Positions 25,142 through 34,314 of a stretch of 64,000 nt of DNA are shown here, piece by piece. Below the pieces are notes generated by a model. It did not search any database. It was not told the DNA's origin and saw nothing but the letters and a program-made list of their open reading frames with translations. The stretch is from an uncultured Alistipes sp. (GTDB taxonomy: Bacteria > Bacteroidota > Bacteroidia > Bacteroidales > Rikenellaceae), in assembly GCA_944326035.1 (NCBI GenBank), contig CALVCS010000010.1, positions 62,001 through 126,000 of the forward strand. Reading direction: 5' to 3'. Position numbers and translations under genes: made by a program. Each line of letters opens with the position of its first letter. Positions within the stretch are counted from its first letter, which is position 1.

Positions 25142-25230
25142 GTCGTTGCCCTTGAGAGGACGAGGACGTTTCCTTGTAAGAGGGGAATGACGCTTCTCCT
25201 TGAGAGAATGATGGCGCTTTTCGTTTTGGC
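25142..25230. repeat. Degenerate ~24-base tandem repeats
   Basis: Units start at 25142, 25165, 25189 and 25213 (23, 24, 24 and a partial 18 bases). Each begins G(A/T/G)CG(T/C)T and contains (C)CTTG(A/T)(G/A)AGAG; e.g. GACGTTTCCTTGTAAGAG and GACGCTTCTCCTTGAGAG. Divergent but in register. Confidence 0.5.
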
Positions 25231-25263
25231 CTCTCCCCTTTCCCTCCTTGTCGTTTTAAATCA

Positions 25264-25296
25264 AAAAAAGCGTATCGAAACTCGATACGCTTTTTT
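25264..25296 (-). terminator. Terminator of the frd operon
   Basis: Stem 25264-25278 with 25282-25296 (15 pairs, three-base loop) flanked by A-run and T-run, so it can act in both directions; it is the first hairpin after frdB. Confidence 0.85.
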
Positions 25297-25363
25297 CTGG
25301 GTAGGAGTGACTGCGACTCGGATGACCGTCCGGCAGAGGCTCCTCTCTATCCGATGCAGCCGC

Positions 25364-26107
25364 TTAGTCTTTCAACTTGGCTGACAGGAATTCACGGTTC
25401 AGACGGGCGATGTGGGCGATCGAAATGCCTTTGGGGCATTGAGCTTCGCAGGCACCGGTGTTGGTGCAGGCCCCGAAGCCCAGTTCGTCCATCTTGGCGA
25501 CCATCGCTTTGGCACGACGAGCCCCTTCGATGCGTCCTTGCGGCAGTTTGGCCAACGAAGAGACACGGGCGGCTACGAACAACATGGCCGAGCCGTTTTT
25601 ACAGGTGGCTACGCAAGCCCCGCAACCGATGCAGGCTGCCGCATCCATACTTTCATCGGCATCCTTTTTCGGAATGGGAATGGTGTTGGCATCGGGTACC
25701 CCACCGGTGTTGACCGAGATGAACCCGCCGGCTTGCAGAATCTTGTCGAAAGCGCTACGATCGACGGCCAGGTCTTTAATCACCGGGAAGGCGCGGGAAC
25801 GCCACGGTTCGATGGTGATGGTATCGCCATCTTTGAATTTACGCATGTGCAGCTGGCAGGTGGTGATTTCCGTGTCGGGCCCGTGAGCGAAGCCGTTGAT
25901 ATGCAACGAACACATCCCGCAGATGCCTTCGCGGCAGTCATGGTCGAACACGACGGGATCTTCGCCTTTATGGATCAGGTCGTTGTTCAGGATATCCAGC
26001 ATTTCGAGGAAAGAAGTGTCCGGGGAGATGTTTTCCACCTTGTAGGTTACGAATTTTCCCGGCGCTTTGGCGTTCTTCTGACGCCATATCTTTAATGTCA
26101 AATTCAT
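25364..26107 (-). CDS. frdB: Fumarate reductase/succinate dehydrogenase iron-sulfur subunit
   Basis: 247 residues. N-terminal plant-type [2Fe-2S] ferredoxin domain with [15 protein letters not shown] and a later TTCQ (about residues 59-86); C-terminal part has [14 protein letters not shown] (about 155-168) and CEAQCPKGI (about 224-232) for the [4Fe-4S] and [3Fe-4S] clusters. It carries electrons between the flavoprotein and the heme/quinone membrane subunit. Third gene of the C-A-B operon, 30 bases after frdA. In gut Bacteroidales this complex mainly acts as fumarate reductase. Confidence 0.93.
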   Translation of the reverse strand: MNLTLKIWRQKNAKAPGKFVTYKVENISPDTSFLEMLDILNNDLIHKGEDPVVFDHDCREGICGMCSLHINGFAHGPDTEITTCQLHMRKFKDGDTITIEPWRSRAFPVIKDLAVDRSAFDKILQAGGFISVNTGGVPDANTIPIPKKDADESMDAAACIGCGACVATCKNGSAMLFVAARVSSLAKLPQGRIEGARRAKAMVAKMDELGFGACTNTGACEAQCPKGISIAHIARLNREFLSAKLKD

Positions 26108-26137
26108 GTTCGTTAATTTTAAAGTCCTAATCCGGCG

Positions 26138-28081
26138 TTAGTCTTTGTAGTTACGTTGAGCCAGGTGTACGGCTTCGAATACCAACGGTTCTTTGTCGAG
26201 TTTGGGCTCCTGGTCGGGACCTTGGTATTCCCATACGGCCACATAAGCGAAATGTTCGTCGTCACGCAGGGCTTCCCCTTCAGGGGTTTGGTATTCTACG
26301 CGGAAGTGACCCCCGCAAGATTCCTGACGATGCAGACCGTCGCGAGCCATCAGTTCGCCCAGTTCCAGGAAGTCGGCCAGACGAATGGCTTTTTCCAGCT
26401 CCTGGTTGAACTCTTCGTTGGTGCCCGGGATGCGGACATTTTTCCAGAAGTCTTTCCGCAATGCCTGGATTTCGGTGATGGCTTTTTCGAGGCTTTCTTT
26501 CGTACGAGCCATCCCGACATTTTCCCACATGATGTGACCCAGTTTCTTGTGGATGTCGTCCACCGATTCTTTCCCTTGGATCGAGAACAGTTTGGCGATC
26601 TTTTCTTTAACGCCTTTTTCAGCTTCGACGAATTCCGGAGCGTTGGTATCGACCTTCGGCGACTGGATTTCGTGCGAGAGGTAGTCCCCGATCGTATACG
26701 GCAGCACGAAGTATCCGTCGGCCAGACCCTGCATCAGGGCCGAAGCTCCCAGACGGTTTGCCCCGTGGTCGGAGAAGTTGGCTTCCCCGATGGCATACAG
26801 ACCCGGGATGGTGGTCATCAGGTTGTAGTCCACCCAGATACCACCCATGGTGTAGTGAACGGCCGGATAGATCATCATCGGTTCGTGATAGGGGTTCACG
26901 TCGGTGATCTTTTCGTACATCTGGAAGAGGTTCCCGTAGCGGGCCCGGATGACGTCTTCGCCCAGACGGTCGATGGCCGTCTTGAAGTCGAGGAATACGG
27001 CCAGACCGGTGTCGTTGACCCCATAACCGGCGTCGCAACGTTCCTTGGCGGCACGCGAAGCCACGTCACGCGGCACCAGGTTCCCGAAGGCCGGATAACG
27101 ACGTTCGAGGTAGTAGTCGCGATCTTCTTCCGGGATATCGGATGCTTTTTTCTTTTTGGCGCGGAGCAGTTCCACGTCTTCTTTTTTCTTGGGAACCCAG
27201 ATACGACCGTCGTTACGCAACGATTCGGACATCAGGGTCAGTTTCGACTGCTGCGTACCGTGAACGGGGATACAGGTCGGGTGGATCTGTGTGAAGCAGG
27301 GGTTGGCAAAGAAAGCGCCTTTTTTGTAGCACTGCCAAGCGGCCGAGCCGTTGGAGTTCATGGCGTTGGTCGACAGGAAGAAGACGTTCCCATAACCGCC
27401 GGTAGCGATCACAACGGCATGTGCGCCGAAGCGTTCGATCTCTCCGGTGATCAGGTTACGGGTGATGATCCCGCGGGCTTTGCCGTCGATCAGGACCAGG
27501 TCGAGCATTTCGTGACGCGGATAGCTTTTCACGCTGCCTTTGGCGATCTGGCGGTTGAGGGCGGCATAGGCACCCAACAACAGCTGCTGACCGGTCTGGC
27601 CACGGGCATAGAACGTACGCGATACCTGGGCACCCCCGAAGGAGCGGTTATCGAGCAACCCACCGTAATCGCGGGCGAAGGGAACCCCTTGAGCGACGCA
27701 CTGGTCGATGATGTTGTTGGACACTTCGGCCAGACGATAGACGTTGGCTTCGCGGGCGCGGTAGTCGCCCCCCTTGATGGTATCATAGAAGAGACGGAAA
27801 ACCGAGTCGTTATCGTTTTGGTAGTTTTTAGCGGCGTTGATCCCCCCTTGAGCGGCGATCGAGTGAGCGCGGCGAGGAGAGTCGCTGATGCAGAATATTT
27901 TGACGTTGTAGCCCAGTTCGCCCAGCGTAGCGGCAGCCGATGCGCCACCCAGACCGGTTCCTACGACGATGATGTCCAGTTTGCGCTTGTTAGCCGGGCT
28001 GACTACTCGGATGTCAGCTTTGTGTTTGCTCCATTTCTCGGCCAACGGGCCGGCCGGAATTTTCGAATCTAACTTTGCCAT
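26138..28081 (-). CDS. frdA: Fumarate reductase/succinate dehydrogenase flavoprotein subunit
   Basis: 647 residues, the long type-B form. FAD-binding [17 protein letters not shown] (about residues 42-58), the covalent flavin site [15 protein letters not shown], and active-site segments [14 protein letters not shown] and [12 protein letters not shown]. It holds the dicarboxylate site for fumarate/succinate interconversion. 36 bases after frdC. Confidence 0.95.
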   Translation of the reverse strand: MAKLDSKIPAGPLAEKWSKHKADIRVVSPANKRKLDIIVVGTGLGGASAAATLGELGYNVKIFCISDSPRRAHSIAAQGGINAAKNYQNDNDSVFRLFYDTIKGGDYRAREANVYRLAEVSNNIIDQCVAQGVPFARDYGGLLDNRSFGGAQVSRTFYARGQTGQQLLLGAYAALNRQIAKGSVKSYPRHEMLDLVLIDGKARGIITRNLITGEIERFGAHAVVIATGGYGNVFFLSTNAMNSNGSAAWQCYKKGAFFANPCFTQIHPTCIPVHGTQQSKLTLMSESLRNDGRIWVPKKKEDVELLRAKKKKASDIPEEDRDYYLERRYPAFGNLVPRDVASRAAKERCDAGYGVNDTGLAVFLDFKTAIDRLGEDVIRARYGNLFQMYEKITDVNPYHEPMMIYPAVHYTMGGIWVDYNLMTTIPGLYAIGEANFSDHGANRLGASALMQGLADGYFVLPYTIGDYLSHEIQSPKVDTNAPEFVEAEKGVKEKIAKLFSIQGKESVDDIHKKLGHIMWENVGMARTKESLEKAITEIQALRKDFWKNVRIPGTNEEFNQELEKAIRLADFLELGELMARDGLHRQESCGGHFRVEYQTPEGEALRDDEHFAYVAVWEYQGPDQEPKLDKEPLVFEAVHLAQRNYKD

Positions 28082-28117
28082 AATCTTGTATTGTCTTATT
28101 TTACGATTCAGGATGGA

Positions 28118-28804
28118 TTAGCACGCACCTCCGCAGAGACTACGCAGGAAGAATACGATGACTACCAGGGCGAAGCACAGCATGACCACCGTAGCGAAAA
28201 CATTGGCGATGCATTTCCAGCGTTTGATCCAGATTTGGTTGTCCCAGCCGAGGGTTTGGAAGGCGCTCCAGAACCCGTGGGTGAGGTGGAACCACAGGGC
28301 GGCGAACCACACCAGGTAGAGGATCACGAACACGGGGTTGCTGAACAGGCTGGTGATATAGGCGGCGCCGTCGGCGGGGCCGAAGGGACCTACTTGTTCA
28401 CCGACCAGTTCGGCGAATTGCATGTTGTACCAGAAGTTGTAGAAGTGCAGCAGCAGGCCCAGGATCACGATCACACCCAGCACGAACATGTTTTTCGAAG
28501 CCCAGCTGACGCCTTCTTCTTTTTTAGAGACCGCGTAGCGTTGTGTGCCGCGGGCCTGACGGTTTTTGATGGTCAGGATGAAGGCGTAGACGATGTGAAA
28601 CAGGAAGCCGGCGGCCAGGATCAGGGTTCCGACCAAGGCATACCAATGAGCTCCGAGGAATTCGCAGATCATGTTGTAGGCTTCGGTCGAGAAGACGGCC
28701 ACAAGGTTCATCGACATGTGGAACAGCAGAAACAGGATCAGAAAGAGACCTGAGATACTCATAATCAACTTTCTGCCGATTGAGGAAGAGAACAAATTGC
28801 CCAT
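28118..28804 (-). CDS. frdC: Fumarate reductase/succinate dehydrogenase cytochrome b subunit
   Basis: 228 residues from the ATG at 28802-28804 (MGNLFSSSIGRKLIMS). Five membrane spans; candidate heme-ligand histidines occur in LFHMSMNL, HIVYAF, LLHFYNF and LWFHLTHGFWSAFQTLG. Type-B di-heme single membrane subunit, reacting with menaquinone. The longer frame to a TTG at 28837 is unnecessary. First gene of the operon; promoter at 28911. Confidence 0.92.
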   Translation of the reverse strand: MGNLFSSSIGRKLIMSISGLFLILFLLFHMSMNLVAVFSTEAYNMICEFLGAHWYALVGTLILAAGFLFHIVYAFILTIKNRQARGTQRYAVSKKEEGVSWASKNMFVLGVIVILGLLLHFYNFWYNMQFAELVGEQVGPFGPADGAAYITSLFSNPVFVILYLVWFAALWFHLTHGFWSAFQTLGWDNQIWIKRWKCIANVFATVVMLCFALVVIVFFLRSLCGGAC

Positions 28805-28910
28805 AAGTAAGTTTGTTAGAAAATTTATGTCAATCAATTAAATGAATGCAGGGCTGGGAAATCGGATCGGTTCGGCAGACGAGACGACATACCGAACCCT
28901 TCCCGTGCCA

Positions 28911-28942
28911 CAAAGGTATCTGATTGTTTTTGAAATAACAAT
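28911..28942 (-). promoter_or_regulatory. Promoter of the frdCAB operon
   Basis: TACCTTTG at 28911-28918 on the minus strand with ATTG 20 bases upstream (28939-28942), close to the TTTG/TAnnTTTG consensus. Leader of about 100 bases before frdC. Confidence 0.55.
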
Positions 28943-29190
28943 CCTTGGAGCCTCTTTGTCGGTAAATTTTTTACGAAAAAAAGACGTTTTTGTCCTGGTG
29001 AAGGGTACTTTTTGGGTGGAAGTCTGTCTTTTGTCGGATTTTTGCGGCAAGAGACGGCAGCGACAGTCGTGGAGATAGCGGGGGCTGCACAGGATCGGGG
29101 CGGGGTGAAAGGCGGGGTGTCGTCGAGAGGAAGCGGGGCCTTTGCGGAGAAAGTACGACCGAAACGGGGCCATCGTTCCGTTATTTTCGT

Positions 29191-29198
29191 TAAATTTG
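29191..29198 (+). promoter_or_regulatory. Candidate -7 element of the PfkB kinase gene
   Basis: TAAATTTG on the plus strand, 63 bases before the ATG at 29262. It lies inside the longer alternative frame that begins at 29142, which favours the ATG start. No -33 box. Confidence 0.35.
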
Positions 29199-29261
29199 AC
29201 AGCTGGGCTGCTCGAAGAGGAGACTCCGCACAGAGAGAACTTCATAAAAATTAGAAGATAT

Positions 29262-30158
29262 ATGGAAAAGCAGACTGTTCGGCCTTATGTGGTCGGGATC
29301 GGCGAATTGTTGTGGGATATGTTGCCGGAGGGCAAGAAGCCGGGAGGTGCGACGGCCAATTTCGCCTATCATATATCGCAATTCGGATTGAAAGGCGTGG
29401 TGGTCAGTGCCGTGGGCAACGATCCGCTGGGCGATGAGTTGGAGGCGTTGTTGGCATCGCGGGGGGTGAGCACGTCTCTGCAACGGAACGATTATCCGAC
29501 GGGACGCGTCTCGGTGTCGTTGGACGATCAGGGCATTCCGACCTACTCCATTTGCGAACATACCGCCTGGGATCACATCCGGTTCGACGAAACGTTGGCG
29601 CAAATCGCTTCGGAATGTGCGGCGGCCAGTTTCGGTTCGCTGGCCCAACGGGAGGCGGTTTCACGGGAGAGCATTCATCGTTTTTTGCAGGGTATGCCTG
29701 CGAAGAGTTGGCGGATTTTCGATATCAATCTGCGTCAGTCCTTTTATACGGAGGAGGTCATCAAGGGATCGTTGGGGTGTTGCAATATCTTGAAGATTAA
29801 CGATGAAGAACTGGTCGTCTTGGATCGAATGTTGGATCTGGGCGGGGGGTCTCTGGAGGAGCTGTGTCGCCGGGTCATGGACCGTTATTCGCTACGGGCG
29901 GTGATTTTGACCTGCGGCAGTCGGGGCAGTTATGTCTTTACGACAGAGGCCTCCTCGTTCAGGGAGACGCCTCGGGTCGATGTGGTCGATACGGTCGGGG
30001 CCGGAGATTCGTTTACCGGCAGTTTTTGTGCGGCCCTGTTGCGCGGCAAGTCGATTCCGGAAGCTCATGCTTTGGCGGTGGATGTGGCGGCGTATGTCTG
30101 CACCCAAGCGGGCGGTATGCCGCCCATGCCGAAAGAGCTGACGAGTCGTTTAGGATAA
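29262..30158 (+). CDS. PfkB-family carbohydrate kinase (fructokinase-like)
   Basis: 298 residues from ATG 29262 (MEKQTVRPYVVGIGELLWDM). PfkB fold: KKPGGATANFAYHISQFG near residue 27 forms the sugar-binding GG motif, and DTVGAGDSFTGSFCAAL (about residues 236-252) is the second signature with the catalytic Asp. Most similar in type to fructokinases; substrate is inferred. Precedes the 5-FTHF cyclo-ligase by 93 bases. Confidence 0.88.
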   Translation: MEKQTVRPYVVGIGELLWDMLPEGKKPGGATANFAYHISQFGLKGVVVSAVGNDPLGDELEALLASRGVSTSLQRNDYPTGRVSVSLDDQGIPTYSICEHTAWDHIRFDETLAQIASECAAASFGSLAQREAVSRESIHRFLQGMPAKSWRIFDINLRQSFYTEEVIKGSLGCCNILKINDEELVVLDRMLDLGGGSLEELCRRVMDRYSLRAVILTCGSRGSYVFTTEASSFRETPRVDVVDTVGAGDSFTGSFCAALLRGKSIPEAHALAVDVAAYVCTQAGGMPPMPKELTSRLG

Positions 30159-30251
30159 CATGACACATGGCACGTTGCAAAGCCATCAATGTCAATGAAA
30201 ATCACAACAAGTGAAAGAAAGGTTGATCTGAGGAAGAGGCGCCGTTGACCG

Positions 30252-30869
30252 ATGGATATGAATCGAGTGGACTGTATAGAACCGCAACGCTTGCCGGCCG
30301 GAGCTGACAAGGGAACCGTACGTCGGGCCGTGAAAGCCCACTGGGCGGCGTGTCCTTCGGAGGAGCGGCTCGCGCGATCGGCCCGCATCATGGAGGTCCT
30401 GGCGTCGTTGCCGGAATTTCAGACAGCCCGAACCGTATTGGGCTATTGGTCGATGGCCCGGGAAGTCGACACCCAGGCGGCGATTCGACAGTGGGCGGTC
30501 CATAAACGGATTTTGTTGCCGGTGATGGAGGGCGAGCATCTGCTGTTAAAACCCTACACGGGAGAGGACGATCTGGTGTGTCATCCGTGGGGCGTGTGGG
30601 AGCCGGCCTCCGGCGAGGCGGTTTCGATTCGGGAGGTCGATCTGGTGATCACCCCCGGTGCGGCGTTCGACCTGGAGGGGGGACGGCTCGGATACGGAAA
30701 AGGGTTTTACGACCGCTTGTTGGGCTCGCCGGAGGCCGGCAGGTGTCGGCGTGTCGGTGTTTGTTTCGACTTCCAGTGGTACGACCATGTGCCGCGGGAG
30801 GCTCATGATGTGGCGGTAGATCGGGTGATCGTGGGGGCTCCGCAGACCGTCTGGGTGCATAATCCCTGA
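30252..30869 (+). CDS. 5-formyltetrahydrofolate cyclo-ligase
   Basis: 205 residues. Converts 5-formyl-THF to 5,10-methenyl-THF with ATP. The N-terminal KGTVRRAVKAHW holds the conserved Lys/Arg, and the C-terminal GGRLGYGKGFYDRLLG (about residues 145-160) is the nucleotide-binding signature. ATG at 30252; a second ATG at 30258 is also possible. Confidence 0.9.
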   Translation: MDMNRVDCIEPQRLPAGADKGTVRRAVKAHWAACPSEERLARSARIMEVLASLPEFQTARTVLGYWSMAREVDTQAAIRQWAVHKRILLPVMEGEHLLLKPYTGEDDLVCHPWGVWEPASGEAVSIREVDLVITPGAAFDLEGGRLGYGKGFYDRLLGSPEAGRCRRVGVCFDFQWYDHVPREAHDVAVDRVIVGAPQTVWVHNP

Positions 30870-30898
30870 CGAAAAGACGAAATGCCCCGCAAAATCGT

Positions 30899-30906
30899 TA
30901 TCTTTG
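30899..30906 (+). promoter_or_regulatory. -7 promoter element upstream of the small membrane protein gene
   Basis: TATCTTTG on the plus strand 19 bases before the ATG at 30926, giving a short leader. No clear -33 box. Confidence 0.45.
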
Positions 30907-30925
30907 TGCACAAATTCCATGACTT

Positions 30926-31384
30926 ATGAAACAATACCTGATTCGCTCGGTTAAATATCTCATCTGGTTGACGCTGCTGTTTATCGTGGTGTTCCTGCTG
31001 ATGATCCTCACGGGAGGATCGCAAGTGGGACCGGCTGAAAGTTTGGAGCTGTTGTTCGGCAGTTCGCGGGGAACCATTATGATTTGTGCCATTGTTTTTC
31101 TGGCGTTGTTATACCCGCGCTACGGGTTTGTGACCCGCGAGATTCAGGCCGATCTGCCCACCAATCGCGAGGCGATCTTGGAAGCCTTCTCCCGAAGCGG
31201 GTATCGCCTGACGGAAGAGAGTGCGAATGGGATGGTCTTTCGGGCCAATACCGGATGGAAACGGCTGCTGTTGCTCGGGGAAGATACGCTGCGGGTGGTT
31301 CCGACTCCGGCGGGATTTACCATCGGGGGATTGCGTAGAGAGGCCGTTAAGGTCGAATTCCGACTCAAACCGATGCTGCGATAG
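30926..31384 (+). CDS. Small two-span membrane protein, unknown
   Basis: 152 residues; not recognised. Two hydrophobic spans (about residues 9-30 and 50-66) with a short loop, then a soluble C-terminal domain (about 70-152) starting FVTREIQADLPTNREAILEAF. The tail alternates beta-like segments (WKRLLLLGEDTLRVV). It is 37 bases upstream of the S41 protease gene and has its own promoter element, so it may head that operon. Function unknown. Confidence 0.75.
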   Translation: MKQYLIRSVKYLIWLTLLFIVVFLLMILTGGSQVGPAESLELLFGSSRGTIMICAIVFLALLYPRYGFVTREIQADLPTNREAILEAFSRSGYRLTEESANGMVFRANTGWKRLLLLGEDTLRVVPTPAGFTIGGLRREAVKVEFRLKPMLR

Positions 31385-31421
31385 ACAAAGAGTCGGATAA
31401 ACTCTTGATAGTCCATAAACT

Positions 31422-33104
31422 ATGAAAGAATTGCGGAAAAAACGAAAGGGACTTCGGGCTATCCTGCTTTCGGGCGTGGTGGTGCTGGCCGGGGGCTTAT
31501 TCATGGCGGCTTCCAGTCCCGATTTTGCGTTGGGTCGTAATTTGCAGATTTTGTTCAATCTGTTTCGGGAGTTGAATCTGATGTATGTCGATCCCGTCGA
31601 TCCGGACCAGATGTTGAAAGATGCGGCCGAAGGGATGGTCTCTCGGCTCGATCCCTATACCGAACTGATTCCCGAAAGCGAAATGTCCGATTTCGAGATC
31701 ATGACCACCGGGAAATATGGAGGCATGGGGGCTATGATTCGTAAAAGCGGCGATTATGTGATGATCGCCCAGCCGTATCGGAACTTCCCGGCCGACAAGG
31801 CGGGCTTGGTCATCGGCGATTTGCTGCTGGAGGTGAACGGTCAGGATATCAAAGGAATGGAGGTGGCTGCGGTGAGCGCTCTGCTCAAGGGGGCCCCGGG
31901 AACCTCCTTGAAGTTGAAGGTCAAGAAGCTGTTGTCGGGTGAAACGGAAGAGGTCTCGCTGAAACGGGAACGGATCACGATCTCGGGGGTGACCTATTCG
32001 GGGATGGTGGCCGACAGCATCGGTTATATTGCCCATAGCGATTTTACCGAAGATTGCAGCAGCGACATCCGTAATGCTTATATGTCGCTGAAAAAACAGG
32101 GCATGAAGGCGTTGATTCTCGATCTGCGGGGTAACGGCGGCGGTATCTTGCAGGAGGCGGTCAAGATTTTGTCGATGTTCGTTCCGAAGGGCACGGAAGT
32201 GGTCCGGATGCAAGGTCGGCAGAAACAGACCGATGCGACCTTTATCACTCAAAATGAACCGATCGATACCGATATCCCGTTGGTTGTCTTGGTCAACAGT
32301 ACGTCGGCTTCCGCTTCGGAGATTGTGGCCGGGGCGTTGCAGGACCTGGATCGGGCGGTGTTGATCGGCCAACGGACCTTTGGGAAAGGGTTGGTGCAGT
32401 CTACCCTGCCGCTCGGGTATAACGCCTATGTGAAGTTGACGACCGCGAAATATTATATCCCCAGCGGACGGTGTATCCAGGCCATCGACTACGCCCATCG
32501 GGCGGAAGATGGGAGTGTGGGCGTGGTGCCCGATTCGTTGATTCGGGAGTATACCACCCGTCAGGGGCGGAAGGTGTATGACGGCGGAGGAATCATGCCC
32601 GATGTGCGGATCCCGGCCAGCTATTATAGCAATTTCGCGATCGCACTTTATAATAATGGCTTCATTGAAGATTACGCCAACGAATACTACAAACGTCATC
32701 GTGAAGGCATCGATGTCGATACCTTTAAATTGAGCGAGTCGGATTATCAGGATTTCGTTCGGTTTATGGCCGACAAAACGGTGGACTTCCAGTCGGAAAC
32801 CAAAGAGGCCCTGGATCAGTTGCGCAAAAAGGCGGAACGCGATAAATACCTCGATCGGATCTCCGATGAGTTGACGGCCATTGAACAGAAGATTCAAGAG
32901 AATAAAGAGTCCGATTTGGTGTCGTTCCGGGACGACATTACCCGCTTGCTCGAAGGGGAGATTCTGTTGCGCTACCACTATAAGGAAGGCGTGGCACGTC
33001 ACAACCTGCCGACCGATCCGGGGGTGACCGAGGCGGTGAAACTGCTGAACGACCGGGCTCGCTATCAACAGATCCTGAGCTCGCAAGATACCGAACGTAA
33101 ATAG
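31422..33104 (+). CDS. S41 C-terminal processing peptidase (CtpA/Prc-like)
   Basis: 560 residues. An N-terminal signal/anchor (about 12-31) exports it. After a helical segment comes a PDZ domain (GGMGAMIRKSGDYVMI to about residue 185), then the S41 protease core with LILDLRGNGGG, the serine in STSASASEIVAGAL (about residues 288-301) and the lysine in GQRTFGKGLVQS (about 309-320), the Ser/Lys dyad. The C-terminal ~150 residues are helical. Periplasmic tail-specific proteolysis is expected. Its neighbours are a membrane protein and a histidine kinase. Confidence 0.92.
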   Translation: MKELRKKRKGLRAILLSGVVVLAGGLFMAASSPDFALGRNLQILFNLFRELNLMYVDPVDPDQMLKDAAEGMVSRLDPYTELIPESEMSDFEIMTTGKYGGMGAMIRKSGDYVMIAQPYRNFPADKAGLVIGDLLLEVNGQDIKGMEVAAVSALLKGAPGTSLKLKVKKLLSGETEEVSLKRERITISGVTYSGMVADSIGYIAHSDFTEDCSSDIRNAYMSLKKQGMKALILDLRGNGGGILQEAVKILSMFVPKGTEVVRMQGRQKQTDATFITQNEPIDTDIPLVVLVNSTSASASEIVAGALQDLDRAVLIGQRTFGKGLVQSTLPLGYNAYVKLTTAKYYIPSGRCIQAIDYAHRAEDGSVGVVPDSLIREYTTRQGRKVYDGGGIMPDVRIPASYYSNFAIALYNNGFIEDYANEYYKRHREGIDVDTFKLSESDYQDFVRFMADKTVDFQSETKEALDQLRKKAERDKYLDRISDELTAIEQKIQENKESDLVSFRDDITRLLEGEILLRYHYKEGVARHNLPTDPGVTEAVKLLNDRARYQQILSSQDTERK

Positions 33105-33129
33105 GTCTGCGGACCGTAACAAGGCGCGT

Positions 33130-34299
33130 ATGTCCCAACGTAAAAAGCTTCTTAGTCGGTTGTTTTCGTTCCGTAACCGGGTGGTTATCATCACGCTGGG
33201 GCTGATTATCGGTACGACCTCGCTGATCTTTACCAACCGGATGGCCCACCAACTTCGGATTAAGGAGCAGAACGAGGTGGCGATGTGGTCGTGGGCCATG
33301 AGCAAAATGGGTGAAGTGGGACCCGATAACCAGCTGCTGCTGTTTATCATCAACGCCAATACCAATATTCCGTTTATCGTGACGACCGGGGTGTTGCAGG
33401 TGGTGGAGAGTCACCTGATTCCGGATCGGATCCTGAAGAATCCCAGCCTGTTGCGGCAAAAACTCGAGGAGATGTCCGCGGCCAACCATCCGTTGGAGAT
33501 CAAAACCCTGGTGGGAGATACCTATTATTTGTTCTACGACGAGTCGAACCTGCTCAAAAGCCTGGTCTATTTTCCCTATGTGCAGTTGACAATCATTTTG
33601 GTGTTTGCCATTTTTGGATACATCACCTTCCGGTCGTCCAAACAGGATGAACAGAATCGGGTATGGATCGGTCTGGCCAAAGAGACCGCCCATCAGCTGG
33701 GAACCCCTACCTCGTCGTTGATGGGATGGGTCGAGTATCTGCGGACCCAGCCGATCGATCAACAGGCGGTCGATGAGATCAGCAAAGATGTGACCCGGCT
33801 GTCGAAAGTGGTGGATCGTTTTTCGAAGATCGGTTCGGCCACGCTGTTGAGCGAAGGGGTGATCAATGAGATCGTCGGAGGGAGTGTCCTCTATTTCCGG
33901 ACGCGTGTGCCCCGTAACGTGACGATCAGCTATAACGGCTTGGCGATGGCGCAACAGCGGGCGATGGTCAACGAGGCGCTCTTCGAGTGGGTGATCGAAA
34001 ACCTGCTGAAAAATGCCTTGGACGCCATGGCGGGCGTAGGACATATCGATGTGAAGCTCTCGGATGACCCGAACTGGATTTATATCGATGTGAAAGATAG
34101 CGGCAAAGGAATCGCCAAGGGGAATTTCAAACGGATCTTCGAGCCGGGATTTACGACCAAAACTCGGGGATGGGGGTTGGGCCTCTCGCTGAGCAAACGC
34201 ATCATCGAAGATTATCACAACGGTAAAATCTTTGTACTGGAGTCGGAAATTGATCAGGGAACGACGATTCGAATTGCGTTGAAAAAACTCGATGCCTAA
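33130..34299 (+). CDS. Membrane sensor histidine kinase
   Basis: 389 residues. Two membrane spans (about residues 17-36 and 148-170) flank a ~110-residue extracytoplasmic sensor domain. H-box ETAHQLGTPTSSLMGW (about 186-201) is an atypical HisKA motif with the phospho-accepting His; the HATPase domain has the N-box ENLLKNALDAM, G1 DSGKGIAKG, F-box FEPGFTTK and G2 GWGLGLSLSK, all intact. No response regulator is next to it, so it is an orphan. 25 bases after the S41 protease. Confidence 0.9.
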   Translation: MSQRKKLLSRLFSFRNRVVIITLGLIIGTTSLIFTNRMAHQLRIKEQNEVAMWSWAMSKMGEVGPDNQLLLFIINANTNIPFIVTTGVLQVVESHLIPDRILKNPSLLRQKLEEMSAANHPLEIKTLVGDTYYLFYDESNLLKSLVYFPYVQLTIILVFAIFGYITFRSSKQDEQNRVWIGLAKETAHQLGTPTSSLMGWVEYLRTQPIDQQAVDEISKDVTRLSKVVDRFSKIGSATLLSEGVINEIVGGSVLYFRTRVPRNVTISYNGLAMAQQRAMVNEALFEWVIENLLKNALDAMAGVGHIDVKLSDDPNWIYIDVKDSGKGIAKGNFKRIFEPGFTTKTRGWGLGLSLSKRIIEDYHNGKIFVLESEIDQGTTIRIALKKLDA

Positions 34300-34314
34300 G
34301 CCGGAGGTGTGGTT

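Larger units (their letters stand above)
24975..25363. other. Convergent intergenic region galE/frdB
   Basis: 389 bases with no gene I can support. It holds two strong terminators (25016-25049 and 25264-25296) and, between them, the degenerate 24-base repeats at 25142-25230. Confidence 0.65.
28805..29261. other. Divergent intergenic region frdC/PfkB kinase
   Basis: 457 bases with no gene I can support. Contains the frd promoter (minus, 28911-28942) and a candidate -7 element TAAATTTG (plus, 29191-29198) for the kinase. The part 29040-29190 is GC-rich and unassigned. Confidence 0.6.

Noticed and set aside
26156..28072. 638-codon plus-strand frame opposite frdA
   Set aside because: Pure antisense shadow of the flavoprotein gene; the translation is not protein-like.
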